Shown here piece after piece: positions 35,419-43,305 of a DNA stretch of 64,000 nucleotides. The DNA comes from JAAYJM01 sp964498585 (GTDB lineage Bacteria; Bacteroidota; Ignavibacteria; Kapaibacteriales; UBA2268). The position numbers were made by a program, and so were the translations under genes. Each line of letters begins with the position of its first letter. Positions within the stretch are counted from its first letter, which is position 1. The stretch spans positions 4,854-68,853 of the forward strand of contig CAZCHH010000009.1 of the NCBI GenBank assembly GCA_964498585.1, in the 5' to 3' direction. Below the pieces are notes generated by a model. It made no database searches. It was not told the DNA's origin and worked only from the letters and a program-made list of their open reading frames with translations.

Positions 35419-36135
35419 ATGAAAACATTTAAACTATCAATATTATTAATGCTTTTAGCATTAATAATATCTTCCTGTTCTCATACAAATAATTTTTCAC
35501 ATTACAATATGGCAAAATCCAAAGTATTGTTTGAAAAAGCATTTGGTTCAGATATAAATAAAGTTCATCAGTATTCAACAAATAATTATTCCCGGAAGAA
35601 AAGTGATGCTGAAATTTTTTCGCAAACAGCATTGTCGATTGGAAGTGCATTTGTTGGGAATGAAATTGAAGAAAAGTTCACTAATGCAGTAAATCCCGAC
35701 TCAGTTGTTTCAGAAATATCTCAGGGAATAGAGAATACATTGATAAAGTATTTTCAGATTCAATCTGAATATGATGTGGCAGGTGAATATGATTATATCT
35801 GTATTGTTGCTTTAGAAAGATGCGAGATTTCTTCGGGTTCAGCCGGAGTCAATTTAGACCTTGGTGCTACTACAAGGATTATTGATAGAAAAACCGGCGG
35901 ACTCGTATGGGAGGATTCTGAAAATGAAAATATCCAATTGCGTTTTTCTACTACAAATTACAATAGCAAATCCGGATTAGAACGCACACTAAACGATGCA
36001 ACACAAGTTGCAATGCTTGCTTCTCTAAGCGAAGATGAGATTAGAAAGGCAGTCCGAAACGCTTCTTCTGAAATTTCACGTCTATTCGGACAAACATTGC
36101 AGGAAGACTTTATGGAAATGAATAAGACAAGATAG
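35419..36135 (+). CDS. Hypothetical lipoprotein
   Basis: 238-aa exported protein with lipobox ISSC (lipidated Cys20, followed by SHTNN). The mature chain is mixed alpha/beta. A segment GEYDYICIVALERCEISSGS followed by VNLDLGATTRIIDRKTGGLV resembles the beta core of CsgG/curli-type or DUF4410-like envelope lipoproteins, but I cannot assign it firmly. AAAGGTC precedes the ATG. It is last in the plus-strand run from 32364, and a hairpin terminator follows. Confidence 0.7.
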   Translation: MKTFKLSILLMLLALIISSCSHTNNFSHYNMAKSKVLFEKAFGSDINKVHQYSTNNYSRKKSDAEIFSQTALSIGSAFVGNEIEEKFTNAVNPDSVVSEISQGIENTLIKYFQIQSEYDVAGEYDYICIVALERCEISSGSAGVNLDLGATTRIIDRKTGGLVWEDSENENIQLRFSTTNYNSKSGLERTLNDATQVAMLASLSEDEIRKAVRNASSEISRLFGQTLQEDFMEMNKTR

Positions 36136-36150
36136 GAGGAAGGGCATAAT

Positions 36151-36202
36151 AATTTGTGTGCATTTAAAATGTATAATCCACAAATGCACACAAATTGTTT
36201 TT
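36151..36202 (+). terminator. Terminator hairpin after the 35419 lipoprotein gene
   Basis: AATTTGTGTGCATTT (36151-36165) pairs perfectly with 36182-36196. The loop is 16 nt and the stem is followed by GTTTTTA. Confidence 0.8.
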
Positions 36203-36333
36203 ACTACCACTTGTCCGAAATGAAATATCTTCTCTTCTGGTGCTTGACTACAAAAATTTTTTTGTGTGTAATTTGTATAGTTTGAGAAAACTATCCAACC
36301 TCTGATTAATCTTTTTTTTAATTATTAAAGGAA

Positions 36334-36366
36334 AAAAGATATTCCAAAATTATTGGAATATCTTTT
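36334..36366. terminator. Bidirectional terminator downstream of gcvH
   Basis: AAAAGATATTCCAA (36334-36347) pairs with TTGGAATATCTTTT (36353-36366) around a 5-nt loop, with A and T runs on either side, so it can work for both directions. It lies 34 bp past the gcvH stop. Confidence 0.85.
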
Positions 36367-36400
36367 ATACTTTTTACTTATAATTATTTTAAAAATTGAA

Positions 36401-36781
36401 TTAATGTCCGATAAATGCTTTGTATTGTTCCGCATTCATTAAAGAATCAAGTTCGGAAGGATTTTCGATTTCAATTTTAATCATCCAGCCATCGCCATAA
36501 GGGTCTTGATTAACTACTTCAGGATTGTTATTTATATCGCGATTAACCTGAATAACTTTGCCAGAGCAGGGGGCATTAATATCTGCTACTGTTTTTACAG
36601 CTTCAATGGTACCAAAGCTTTCATCTTTTCTAATTTCGACCAGGTCTTCCGAAATATCAACGTAAACAACATCACCAAGCTCGCCTTGTGCGTGGTCTGT
36701 AACTCCTATCGTTCCAATGTTGCCTTCGATTTTTATCCATTCGTGGTCTTTTGTGTAATTTAAATTTTCTGGAATATTCAT
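36401..36781 (-). CDS. gcvH: Glycine cleavage system H protein
   Basis: 126-aa lipoyl carrier of the glycine cleavage complex, shuttling the aminomethyl group between the P, T and L proteins. The lipoylated residue is Lys63 in SFGTIEAVKTVADINAP, within the normal spacing. The N-terminus LNYTKDHEWIKIEG is diagnostic. Length is standard. It is monocistronic here, with no gcvT or gcvP adjacent. A Bacteroidota-type promoter candidate stands at 36804-36835. Confidence 0.96.
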   Translation of the reverse strand: MNIPENLNYTKDHEWIKIEGNIGTIGVTDHAQGELGDVVYVDISEDLVEIRKDESFGTIEAVKTVADINAPCSGKVIQVNRDINNNPEVVNQDPYGDGWMIKIEIENPSELDSLMNAEQYKAFIGH

Positions 36782-36803
36782 TTTATTAATCCATTAAAAT
36801 TAA

Positions 36804-36835
36804 AAAATATATTTGTATCTTTTCATTATATCAAA
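36804..36835 (-). promoter_or_regulatory. Candidate promoter of gcvH
   Basis: On the minus strand TTTG (36835-36832) is followed after 20 nt by TATATTTT (36811-36804), close to the Bacteroidota -33/-7 consensus TTTG - TAnnTTTG. It is 23 bp before the ATG. The background is AT-rich, so chance is possible. Confidence 0.45.
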
Positions 36836-37265
36836 TTTAAAAATTTTTTGGTATATTTTGTAATAAAAAATTAAATTTATTTAAAAAACTTACTTTTTTA
36901 AAAAAATATGCTTCTGTGATATAAATTATTTAAAATGAAATTTAAAAATTCTCATTTCAAGGCATTTATAAACGAAGACTTTTACTTTTTTAAAAATGAA
37001 TGATATAGACATTGGATGAAGAAAATGAAATATAAGGTTGTAATTTTGTGTTCATTTGTGGAATAAAAATTTCAAAAATTGAAAAAGAACAATATATAAT
37101 CTCATAACTTCTGATTCTAAAACAAAAATAAAGACATAGAAGATTTACTTCGTAGATAATAATCTCTAGTTAAATTTGATTCTTTTCTTGGAAATAGGAA
37201 TTGGGAATTAGGAATTAGGTATAATCTTATACCAAGTTGCATTTAATGATAAATTTTATTTATTT
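36836..37265. other. AT-rich intergenic region
   Basis: No gene is seen here. The only structure is a short degenerate repeat of GGAATTGGGAATTAGGAATT type near 37194-37220. Confidence 0.5.
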
Positions 37266-37346
37266 GTCATTCTGAAGCGTTGTGATGAATCTCATGTTGC
37301 TTGTTAGCAATGAGTTGTGAGATTCCTCACTTCGTTTCTGAATGAC
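37266..37346. repeat. Interspersed inverted-repeat element, mixed family 1/2
   Basis: The left arm has CATTCTGAAGCGTTGTGATG and the right arm GATTCCTCACTTCGTTTCTG. The loop contains TTGTTAGCAATGAGTTG. The arms pair imperfectly, as if two element families had recombined. Confidence 0.75.
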
Positions 37347-37420
37347 AAAATGTAAAATAAAAAACTACGGGGCGATAGAAGTTCTTAACTTGAAAATCTA
37401 TATCCGTAAGTGTCGTTATC

Positions 37421-37927
37421 TTAGAAATAATATCTAAAGCCGATAGAACCTTCAAAGTTAGCATAAGTACTTGGAAGCGCTCCGAACATAAGTCCGATTT
37501 CACCAAAAATTTCTATTGGGGTGTTTCTTGGAACAATATTAATACCTAAAACTCCACGCACTCCAACTCCGATGTCATTTCCTTCTTTATACCATTTTTG
37601 ATTGTTTTTGCTGTACCACCAGCCACCACTTTCACCGAAACCAACTGCTACGCCGGGACCTGCATACAGATTAACGATATTGGAATTAAATGAATTGAAA
37701 TGGAACAAATAGTCCACTCCAACCCGAAGATTTCCCATATATGAATTTCCAACACTTATCGTCCATGCATTATTTTTTTGAGTCCAAATTTTCGCAGTCA
37801 AACCAGATGGTTCGCCGAGCATAATCCCCAAGCTGAAGCTACGTCCCATTGGTGCAAATGATTTTAATGCCGGTGCTGACATTAAAATTATTATTAATAT
37901 TAGTAAAGCAATATTTAGCTTTTTCAT
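37421..37927 (-). CDS. Hypothetical small outer-membrane barrel protein
   Basis: 168-aa protein with a signal peptide (1-24, ending near LKSFA). The mature part begins SFSLGIMLGEPSGLTAKIW, a motif common in short barrel-like proteins of this phylum. Amphipathic glycine-rich strands follow, and the chain ends in FRYYF with a C-terminal Phe. It is last of three envelope genes on the minus strand (with 37983 and 38740), 55 bp after the lipoprotein gene. Confidence 0.72.
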   Translation of the reverse strand: MKKLNIALLILIIILMSAPALKSFAPMGRSFSLGIMLGEPSGLTAKIWTQKNNAWTISVGNSYMGNLRVGVDYLFHFNSFNSNIVNLYAGPGVAVGFGESGGWWYSKNNQKWYKEGNDIGVGVRGVLGINIVPRNTPIEIFGEIGLMFGALPSTYANFEGSIGFRYYF

Positions 37928-37982
37928 TGTGTTTCCTTTTAATTACCTGAAATATTTAGCAGTAAATAAGAATACCTTATTC

Positions 37983-38693
37983 TTATTTTTTCAGAGCTTT
38001 AATAGTATTTATTATAGCATTTTCAATATCATTAGCATTATTTGGGTCATTCGGGTCTAATATTGAAGTCCATTTTTTGAAAAAGTCATTTGGATTAAGC
38101 TGAATAGATACTGTTGTATTAGAATTAGCTGTTAAATTCAGTGACGGTTCAAACTTTAACATTAAGTTTGCAGTAGTTTGGGATTTAAACATAAAAATTG
38201 AAGGATTGTCATTTTTATATGTAATACCTTCGATTAGAATAGAATATCTATCCGGAGTAGCAAAATCCCTAAAAACAGCGTCATTTTCATATTGACTTAA
38301 ATCACTTGGGCTAAATCTATGAAATTCGAACTTAATTTTTTCATAAATACCAGGAAGGACACTGTTTTCTGATAATTTGATTAAATTTCCAGTTCCATCT
38401 AAATCATAGATAAAAGGTCCGGTTTTTAGTTCTTTCCCAGCATTTGCGTCCTCATTAGTTAGGAATAATTTCATTCTTGACATTAAAATCCTGATTCTGA
38501 TTATTTTGATAGAATCAACTTCATTAGCTTGGATTTTATCTCCACTTTCCGAAATAGCGATGCTTTTAACAACTTTTTCTGCTAATTCGCCAACAATCTT
38601 TATATCTGGGTCTTTAGCAGGAGATGTCGATTCAGAACATGCTCCAATTATTAAAGCAACAAAAACTACAAGAACTATAAATAAATTTTTCAT
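37983..38693 (-). CDS. Hypothetical lipoprotein, paralogue of the one at 57402
   Basis: 236-aa exported lipoprotein with signal MKNLFIVLVVFVALIIGAC (lipidated Cys19). The start at 38693 is chosen because GGAGG lies 7 bp upstream; the frame is open further up but overlaps the neighbouring gene. Conserved blocks shared with the protein at 57402-58118 are VRILMSRMKLFL, KTGPFIYDLDG, GIYEKIKFEFHRF, DLSQYEND, FRDFATPDRYS and TSILDPNDPNN. These look like a periplasmic beta-sandwich, possibly of the DUF4382 kind. It lies between two barrel-like genes. Confidence 0.78.
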   Translation of the reverse strand: MKNLFIVLVVFVALIIGACSESTSPAKDPDIKIVGELAEKVVKSIAISESGDKIQANEVDSIKIIRIRILMSRMKLFLTNEDANAGKELKTGPFIYDLDGTGNLIKLSENSVLPGIYEKIKFEFHRFSPSDLSQYENDAVFRDFATPDRYSILIEGITYKNDNPSIFMFKSQTTANLMLKFEPSLNLTANSNTTVSIQLNPNDFFKKWTSILDPNDPNNANDIENAIINTIKALKK

Positions 38694-38739
38694 AATATTA
38701 CCTCCATTATGAATTTTTGATAAAAAATAAATTTCTATA

Positions 38740-39393
38740 TTAGAACCTAATTCCAGCTGTAATTTGCAGCCAGACATTTTTATAACGGGGAGTAGTTGAA
38801 GTTCCATCGCCGTTGTTATTAAAGAGGTCAAATCCAACTCTTGCTCCAAAAACAAACTGGTCTAAATAACCATCAGCTCCAGCAACAAAACACAATGTGT
38901 TCTTACGGATATTATCGTTCTCAAACTCCTTTACAATTTCAAAATCGCTTATTGGATTATCAAATTCGTCCTTTTGCTCAATCAAGTAAGAATATTGAGG
39001 TCCGGCTAAAATGGTTAGATATTCAATCGGTTTAAATGCAACTAATATAGGAATATCAATATAATTTGAAGTGCGCGTAAATTTATATTTTCCACCAATT
39101 AGTGAACCAGACCCAGTAAAACCTTTTTGAGAAAATAGTAATTCAGGTTGAATTCCAATATACTGCCCAATAGGAATTGAAATAAAGGCACCGGCTGCAA
39201 AACCGAACTTTGCATCTGCGTTGAACTCTTCACCTTCTGTATCATAAACATTAGAGTAATTAGTTCCAATCTTCAAACCAAATGACAACTTATCGCGTAA
39301 ATCATTTGAGTTTGACTGTGCTATACTATTGTTACTAAATAGTATTGTAGCAAGAATGGTTAATAAAATGAGATTTTTCATTAAAACTTTCAT
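38740..39393 (-). CDS. Outer-membrane beta-barrel protein (PorT-like)
   Basis: 217-aa protein. The signal peptide ends near NNSIAQS. Strands such as LSFGLKIGTNYSNVYD, KFGFAAGAFISIPIGQYIGI and QPELLFSQKGF match the eight-stranded barrel family common in Bacteroidota (OMP_b-brl_2). The C-terminus is LQITAGIRF with terminal Phe. The start could be the ATG at 39393 or the one at 39381 (MKNLILL...); neither has a strong ribosome site. It is first of a three-gene minus-strand group of envelope proteins. Confidence 0.82.
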   Translation of the reverse strand: MKVLMKNLILLTILATILFSNNSIAQSNSNDLRDKLSFGLKIGTNYSNVYDTEGEEFNADAKFGFAAGAFISIPIGQYIGIQPELLFSQKGFTGSGSLIGGKYKFTRTSNYIDIPILVAFKPIEYLTILAGPQYSYLIEQKDEFDNPISDFEIVKEFENDNIRKNTLCFVAGADGYLDQFVFGARVGFDLFNNNGDGTSTTPRYKNVWLQITAGIRF

Positions 39394-39432
39394 TAGTGAA
39401 AAAAAAATTTGTTTAAAAAATTGTGATATTTG

Positions 39433-40374
39433 CTATTCTTGGTTTTCAAGTGTCTTTAAGCACTCGTTAATACTACCGGTTGCAAGAGCTATACTCATAT
39501 CTGCTGCACCATAATATAAATTAATAGTATCATCGTCTGGAGCGATAGTATAGCCACAAGGAAATACTACTTTGTTTACATCACCTTCCTCCTCGTAAGG
39601 TTCCTGAGGCCCAAATACCCATTCATTGCTGCGTTTGAGACATAATTCCGGCTTTTCCAAATCAAATAATGCAAGTCCGAGCCGATAAATACATCCGGCA
39701 GCATTTTGTTTAACTCCATGGTAAATCATTAGCCAGCCCTGCGAAGTTTCGATTAAAGGTGAAGAGATTCCAATTTTATTAGCATCCCACCATCCACCAC
39801 GTCTGGCTTCCATAATCAATTTATGGCTGCCCCAGTGCCTCAGGTCCGGCGAATAAGATATCCAAATATGCGCTCTTGGTGAACTTACTGGACGATGAAT
39901 CAATGCCCAATGGTCACCTATTCGATGAGGCAGCAGTGTCGCATCTTTATCTTCAGGAGACATTATTATCCCATAACGCTCAAAGTCCTTAAAATCCTCT
40001 GTAAATGCCAAAGCTACTCCCGGACCATCACGTGTATAAGCAGTATAAACAACGGCGTATTTATTCAATTCGGGAATGAATGTTATTCGTGGGTCTTCAA
40101 TTCCCCATATTTCTTCAGGAAAATTTTCTGGGTCTGGCAGCATAGTTGGTTCTTTGTCGATAATCCAACTATCAATACCGTTTTTAGAACGAGCTGCACA
40201 GAGGTGTGATTGCCCGCTTCTGCTTTCAACACGGCACAAAAGCAAAGTAGTTCCGTCTTGTAAAAAAGTAGCCCCCGGATTAAAAACACTATTAATTGGG
40301 TATGTCCAATCAGCAGCAGTTAGTATTGGGTTCAATTTATTACGTTTAAAAAGCTCTGGATATAGATTTTTCAT
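39433..40374 (-). CDS. GH130 beta-mannoside phosphorylase
   Basis: 313-aa cytoplasmic five-bladed propeller enzyme of glycoside hydrolase family 130. These phosphorolyse beta-1,4- or beta-1,2-mannosides to mannose 1-phosphate. The diagnostic block is WGIEDPRITFI, whose Asp is the proposed proton donor. Other family strings are NPGATFLQDGTTLLLCRVE, HRPVSSPRAHIWISYSPD and LMIYHGV. The start is set at 40374 (MKNLYPELFKRN); the frame is open for 28 more codons without family similarity. Upstream lies the GT4/toroid fusion gene, separated by a repeat element. The product would feed the sugar-nucleotide pool, but the substrate linkage is not readable. Confidence 0.9.
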   Translation of the reverse strand: MKNLYPELFKRNKLNPILTAADWTYPINSVFNPGATFLQDGTTLLLCRVESRSGQSHLCAARSKNGIDSWIIDKEPTMLPDPENFPEEIWGIEDPRITFIPELNKYAVVYTAYTRDGPGVALAFTEDFKDFERYGIIMSPEDKDATLLPHRIGDHWALIHRPVSSPRAHIWISYSPDLRHWGSHKLIMEARRGGWWDANKIGISSPLIETSQGWLMIYHGVKQNAAGCIYRLGLALFDLEKPELCLKRSNEWVFGPQEPYEEEGDVNKVVFPCGYTIAPDDDTINLYYGAADMSIALATGSINECLKTLENQE

Positions 40375-40453
40375 TGTGGTTTCTTTCTTTTTAAAAATAT
40401 TTTTTTGATTCAAATTCAATTTAGTATTTAGCTCAGTGCTAGTTTTATACATT

Positions 40454-40665
40454 GTCATTCTAGCGTATGCCAGAATCCATCTTGGTTTTCCCTAATTAAT
40501 ATGGACAAAGTGATTTTTAGTCATTGGTCATTAGTAGATACTAAAAATACTAATGACTAATAACCTATAAAAACTTTTTTTAAGATGGATTCTGACATCC
40601 GTCAGAATGACGCTTTTAGTGATGTCAATTCCATTAAAATGAAGCATTTGTTTTATCTGGAGGTT
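40454..40665. repeat. Interspersed inverted-repeat element, family 3
   Basis: Left arm 40454-40483 (CTAGCGTATGCCAGAATCC) and right arm 40582-40611 (GGATTCTGACATCCGTCAG) pair imperfectly. The loop holds an inner palindrome (GTCATTAGTAGATACTAAA... to CTAATGAC, about 40527-40556). An inverted outer module follows to 40665. It separates the GH130 and GT4 genes. Confidence 0.85.
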
Positions 40666-40706
40666 TAGAATAACACAAATGAAATTTATTCCAACAGAAC
40701 TCAATT

Positions 40707-42998
40707 TTAAACATCAATGGTTAAAATTGAATTTTCAATTAAGCGCAGTTCAAGCAGGGAATGAAGAAAAGCAAGAGTAGATTCAGCCCCCTGATTTTCG
40801 TTCAGCCGGTCTGAATGCAAACCATCGCGGCAGCCACCGGAAATTGGGTCATAAACAGAAAGATTCAAATCATTTCTGCCTAGAAACCATTCAAATGCTC
40901 TTCGGGCTTCTTTAATCCAATTTTTATCATTTGTAATTCTGAATGCCTCAAGACAAGCTGATACCATCGTTTGCGCTTCTACTGGCTGTTGGTCAAATCT
41001 TGCTCTTTCCCCATTTTTCGAATAAAATCCATTAGAACCAATAGGAATAAAATGACCATCAGGAGAAACAGACCTCTGCAAATCAGCCAGCCAACGAAGA
41101 GATTCTAAGCCAACATTGACCATATCCCTATTCGGAATTGACTTACCACAAATAAGTAAAGCATTAGGTAATGCAGCATTGCAATAAGACAAGCTATTTT
41201 CGAACCATCTCCAGTCATCAGTGCGATTTGCTTTATATAACGCCATTAATCTTTTTGCTAAATCCAAGCGAACGTGACTTACTTTACTATCACCAGCAAA
41301 GCGTCCAGAATATTCATATATTCCCATTAAAGCAAAAGACCAGGCACGTGGGCTTGTCATTCCGACTATAGTTGGTAACGCCTTTTCAAAAAGCCGTCCT
41401 GCTATGCTATTTAGAGATGATATTTTTGACCTTCCGAGTACTGTTCCTAATGCCCATAGAGTTCTGCCGTGGCTATCATCAGAGCCGCTGTCTTCTAACC
41501 ATTGACGTTGATAATTAAGGAAATTTCTGAAATTACCATTCTTATTATTAAGTGCGAACAAAACAAAGGCAAGGTATCTGGAAGATAGTGTGACTGATTT
41601 TCCATTTAAAGTTTCTTCTAAAAGAATACTAACGATTAAAGCACGGGCGTTATCATCTGTTGTATATCCCTCTTCGTAATTTGGCACTGTGAAAATTGAA
41701 TGTTGAAAAATCCCTGTATCGTCAGTTAATCTTAACAAATGGTCGAGTTTAAGGGGTGGTAAATCGCCCGGTCGCTCGTTTAATGTTTTTACTATTCTTA
41801 CTGGCAATTTTGTTGTCAGCATACGTTCAGAGCGGGCTCGCTTAAAGCTTGTCATATAATGCTGTGCAGTTTTTTGCCAAACCATTTCTCTTCCAAACAA
41901 ATAAGCTCGTTTTCGCATTGTATGGCGACTTTGTTCGTCTTCAAGCAATCTGACGACTTGCTCTGAAATTGCATCGGGATTACGAAATGGCACCAGCACT
42001 CCCCTTTCTTCAGCAAGCATTTCTTCGGCATACCAATAAGGGGTTGAAATTACGGCTTTACCTGCACCAAGAGTATAAGCTAATGTTCCAGAAGTTATTT
42101 GTGCTTCATTAAGATAAGGTGTAATATAAATATCTGCAGCACCAATAAACTGCACAAGTTCATCAATACTAACAAAGCGGTTATAAAATATCACCTGCTC
42201 TTCAACTCCTTTTTCCTGAGCTAACCATTGCAGTGATAATCTGTATGCTTCGCCATCGTATCGTTTCACGTTTGGATGTGTTTCGCCAAGAACGATATAC
42301 ACAACATTCGGAAAACGTTCCAAAATTTTTGGCAGAGCAGAAATAACATTCTCTATGCCTTTGCTAGGCGAAAGTAATCCAAAACTTAGTAATACAATTT
42401 TTCCTTCTACTCCGAACATATCTTTATAAAAACTCGGGTCAACAAATGAAACATCTGGAATTCCGTGATGAATCATATCAATTTTATCAGCAGATACATT
42501 ATAAATCTCCTGTAAAAATTTTGAGCCACGCTCACTCATTACTATTAATCTATCAGATAGTGCTGCTACTTTTTCCAGTACTAATCGTTGTTCCGGGCTG
42601 GGGTCACGTAAAATTGTATGTAATGTTGTTACTACCGGCATACTTAGTTCACGTAAAAGAGCAATTATATGACTACCTGCTTTTCCTCCAAAAATGCCAT
42701 ATTCAAATTGTAAACTTACTATATCAACATTATTAATATTTAAAAAATCAGAAGCCCGGCGATAAGACTCAATATCTTTTTCAGTTAATTCAAATCTAAC
42801 TCGTGAAGGATATTCATACCCTTCCTCAATGTCATTGACAGGCAAAGCAATGCAGGTTGTATTAGAAAATTCGGTTGCTATTGCTTCGCTCAGGTCGGTA
42901 GTAAATGTTGCTATACCACACATTCTTGGTTCGTAATTGCCAATGAATGCTATTCTATTAATATTAGTGTGTTTATCTTTTATTTTTGTATTGTTCAT
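40707..42998 (-). CDS. GT4 glycosyltransferase fused to an alpha/alpha-toroid domain
   Basis: 763-aa fusion. The N-terminal half (about 1-385) is a GT-B family 4 glycosyltransferase: IAFIGNYEPRMCGIATFTTD at the start, LLSFGLLSPSKGIENVISAL in the middle and TSGTLAYTLGAGKAVISTPY near the donor site. The C-terminal half (about 410-755) is helical with paired-helix repeats (YTTDDNARALIVSI, FNQ-free loops, SPRAWSFALMGIYEYSGRF, ARFDQQPVEAQTMVSACL), like (alpha/alpha)6 barrels of glycan-processing enzymes. The neighbouring GH130 gene suggests mannoside building or trimming. No signal peptide is seen. The donor and acceptor cannot be read. Confidence 0.86.
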   Translation of the reverse strand: MNNTKIKDKHTNINRIAFIGNYEPRMCGIATFTTDLSEAIATEFSNTTCIALPVNDIEEGYEYPSRVRFELTEKDIESYRRASDFLNINNVDIVSLQFEYGIFGGKAGSHIIALLRELSMPVVTTLHTILRDPSPEQRLVLEKVAALSDRLIVMSERGSKFLQEIYNVSADKIDMIHHGIPDVSFVDPSFYKDMFGVEGKIVLLSFGLLSPSKGIENVISALPKILERFPNVVYIVLGETHPNVKRYDGEAYRLSLQWLAQEKGVEEQVIFYNRFVSIDELVQFIGAADIYITPYLNEAQITSGTLAYTLGAGKAVISTPYWYAEEMLAEERGVLVPFRNPDAISEQVVRLLEDEQSRHTMRKRAYLFGREMVWQKTAQHYMTSFKRARSERMLTTKLPVRIVKTLNERPGDLPPLKLDHLLRLTDDTGIFQHSIFTVPNYEEGYTTDDNARALIVSILLEETLNGKSVTLSSRYLAFVLFALNNKNGNFRNFLNYQRQWLEDSGSDDSHGRTLWALGTVLGRSKISSLNSIAGRLFEKALPTIVGMTSPRAWSFALMGIYEYSGRFAGDSKVSHVRLDLAKRLMALYKANRTDDWRWFENSLSYCNAALPNALLICGKSIPNRDMVNVGLESLRWLADLQRSVSPDGHFIPIGSNGFYSKNGERARFDQQPVEAQTMVSACLEAFRITNDKNWIKEARRAFEWFLGRNDLNLSVYDPISGGCRDGLHSDRLNENQGAESTLAFLHSLLELRLIENSILTIDV

Positions 42999-43020
42999 TT
43001 TTTTCCTCTTTTATTAATTA

Positions 43021-43116
43021 TTATTTAAAGTTTTTCTTTTTAAATCTCATAATATCCTGTTCAAAAGGTTTTGATATATAATCGGAGCAACCACCAGCGA
43101 TAAATTCTTCGTTGCA
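43021..43116 (-). pseudogene. C-terminal remnant of a response regulator
   Basis: A minus-strand frame ends CNEEFIAGGCSDYISKPFEQ, then DIMRF, with TAA at 43023-43021. DYISKPF is the signature of the last strand and lysine of a CheY-like receiver. Immediately upstream, at 43117, an inverted-repeat element begins. Beyond it the same frame reads KVMLLTS and then meets three stop codons. The rest of the receiver is missing. Confidence 0.65.
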
Positions 43117-43246
43117 CTCCTTCCCAAGTTGCACTTGGGAAGGAAGATTTCTTTAAAGCTGTGCTTTACATTACTTTCCCTAATGAATAGAAGTTAAAAG
43201 CATAACTTTTGTGAAAGTTGCCTTCCCAAGTGCAACTTGGGAAGGA
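43117..43246. repeat. Inverted-repeat element bounded by two CTTCCCAAGT hairpins
   Basis: Each end is itself a hairpin: CCTTCCCAAGT-TGC-ACTTGGGAAGG at 43119-43143 and CCTTCCCAAGT-GCA-ACTTGGGAAGG at 43221-43245. About 78 bp lie between them. It adjoins the response-regulator remnant and looks like the agent that broke it. Confidence 0.8.
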
Positions 43247-43305
43247 GTTCTAAAGTATTTATTTATATATATTAATAATAAAGAATTACTAATTCTCAAT
43301 AGGAA

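Noticed and set aside
38694..38855. N-terminal extension of the 37983 lipoprotein
   Set aside because: It would overlap the barrel gene at 38740 and bury the lipobox signal; a GGAGG site and lipoprotein signal fix the start at 38693.
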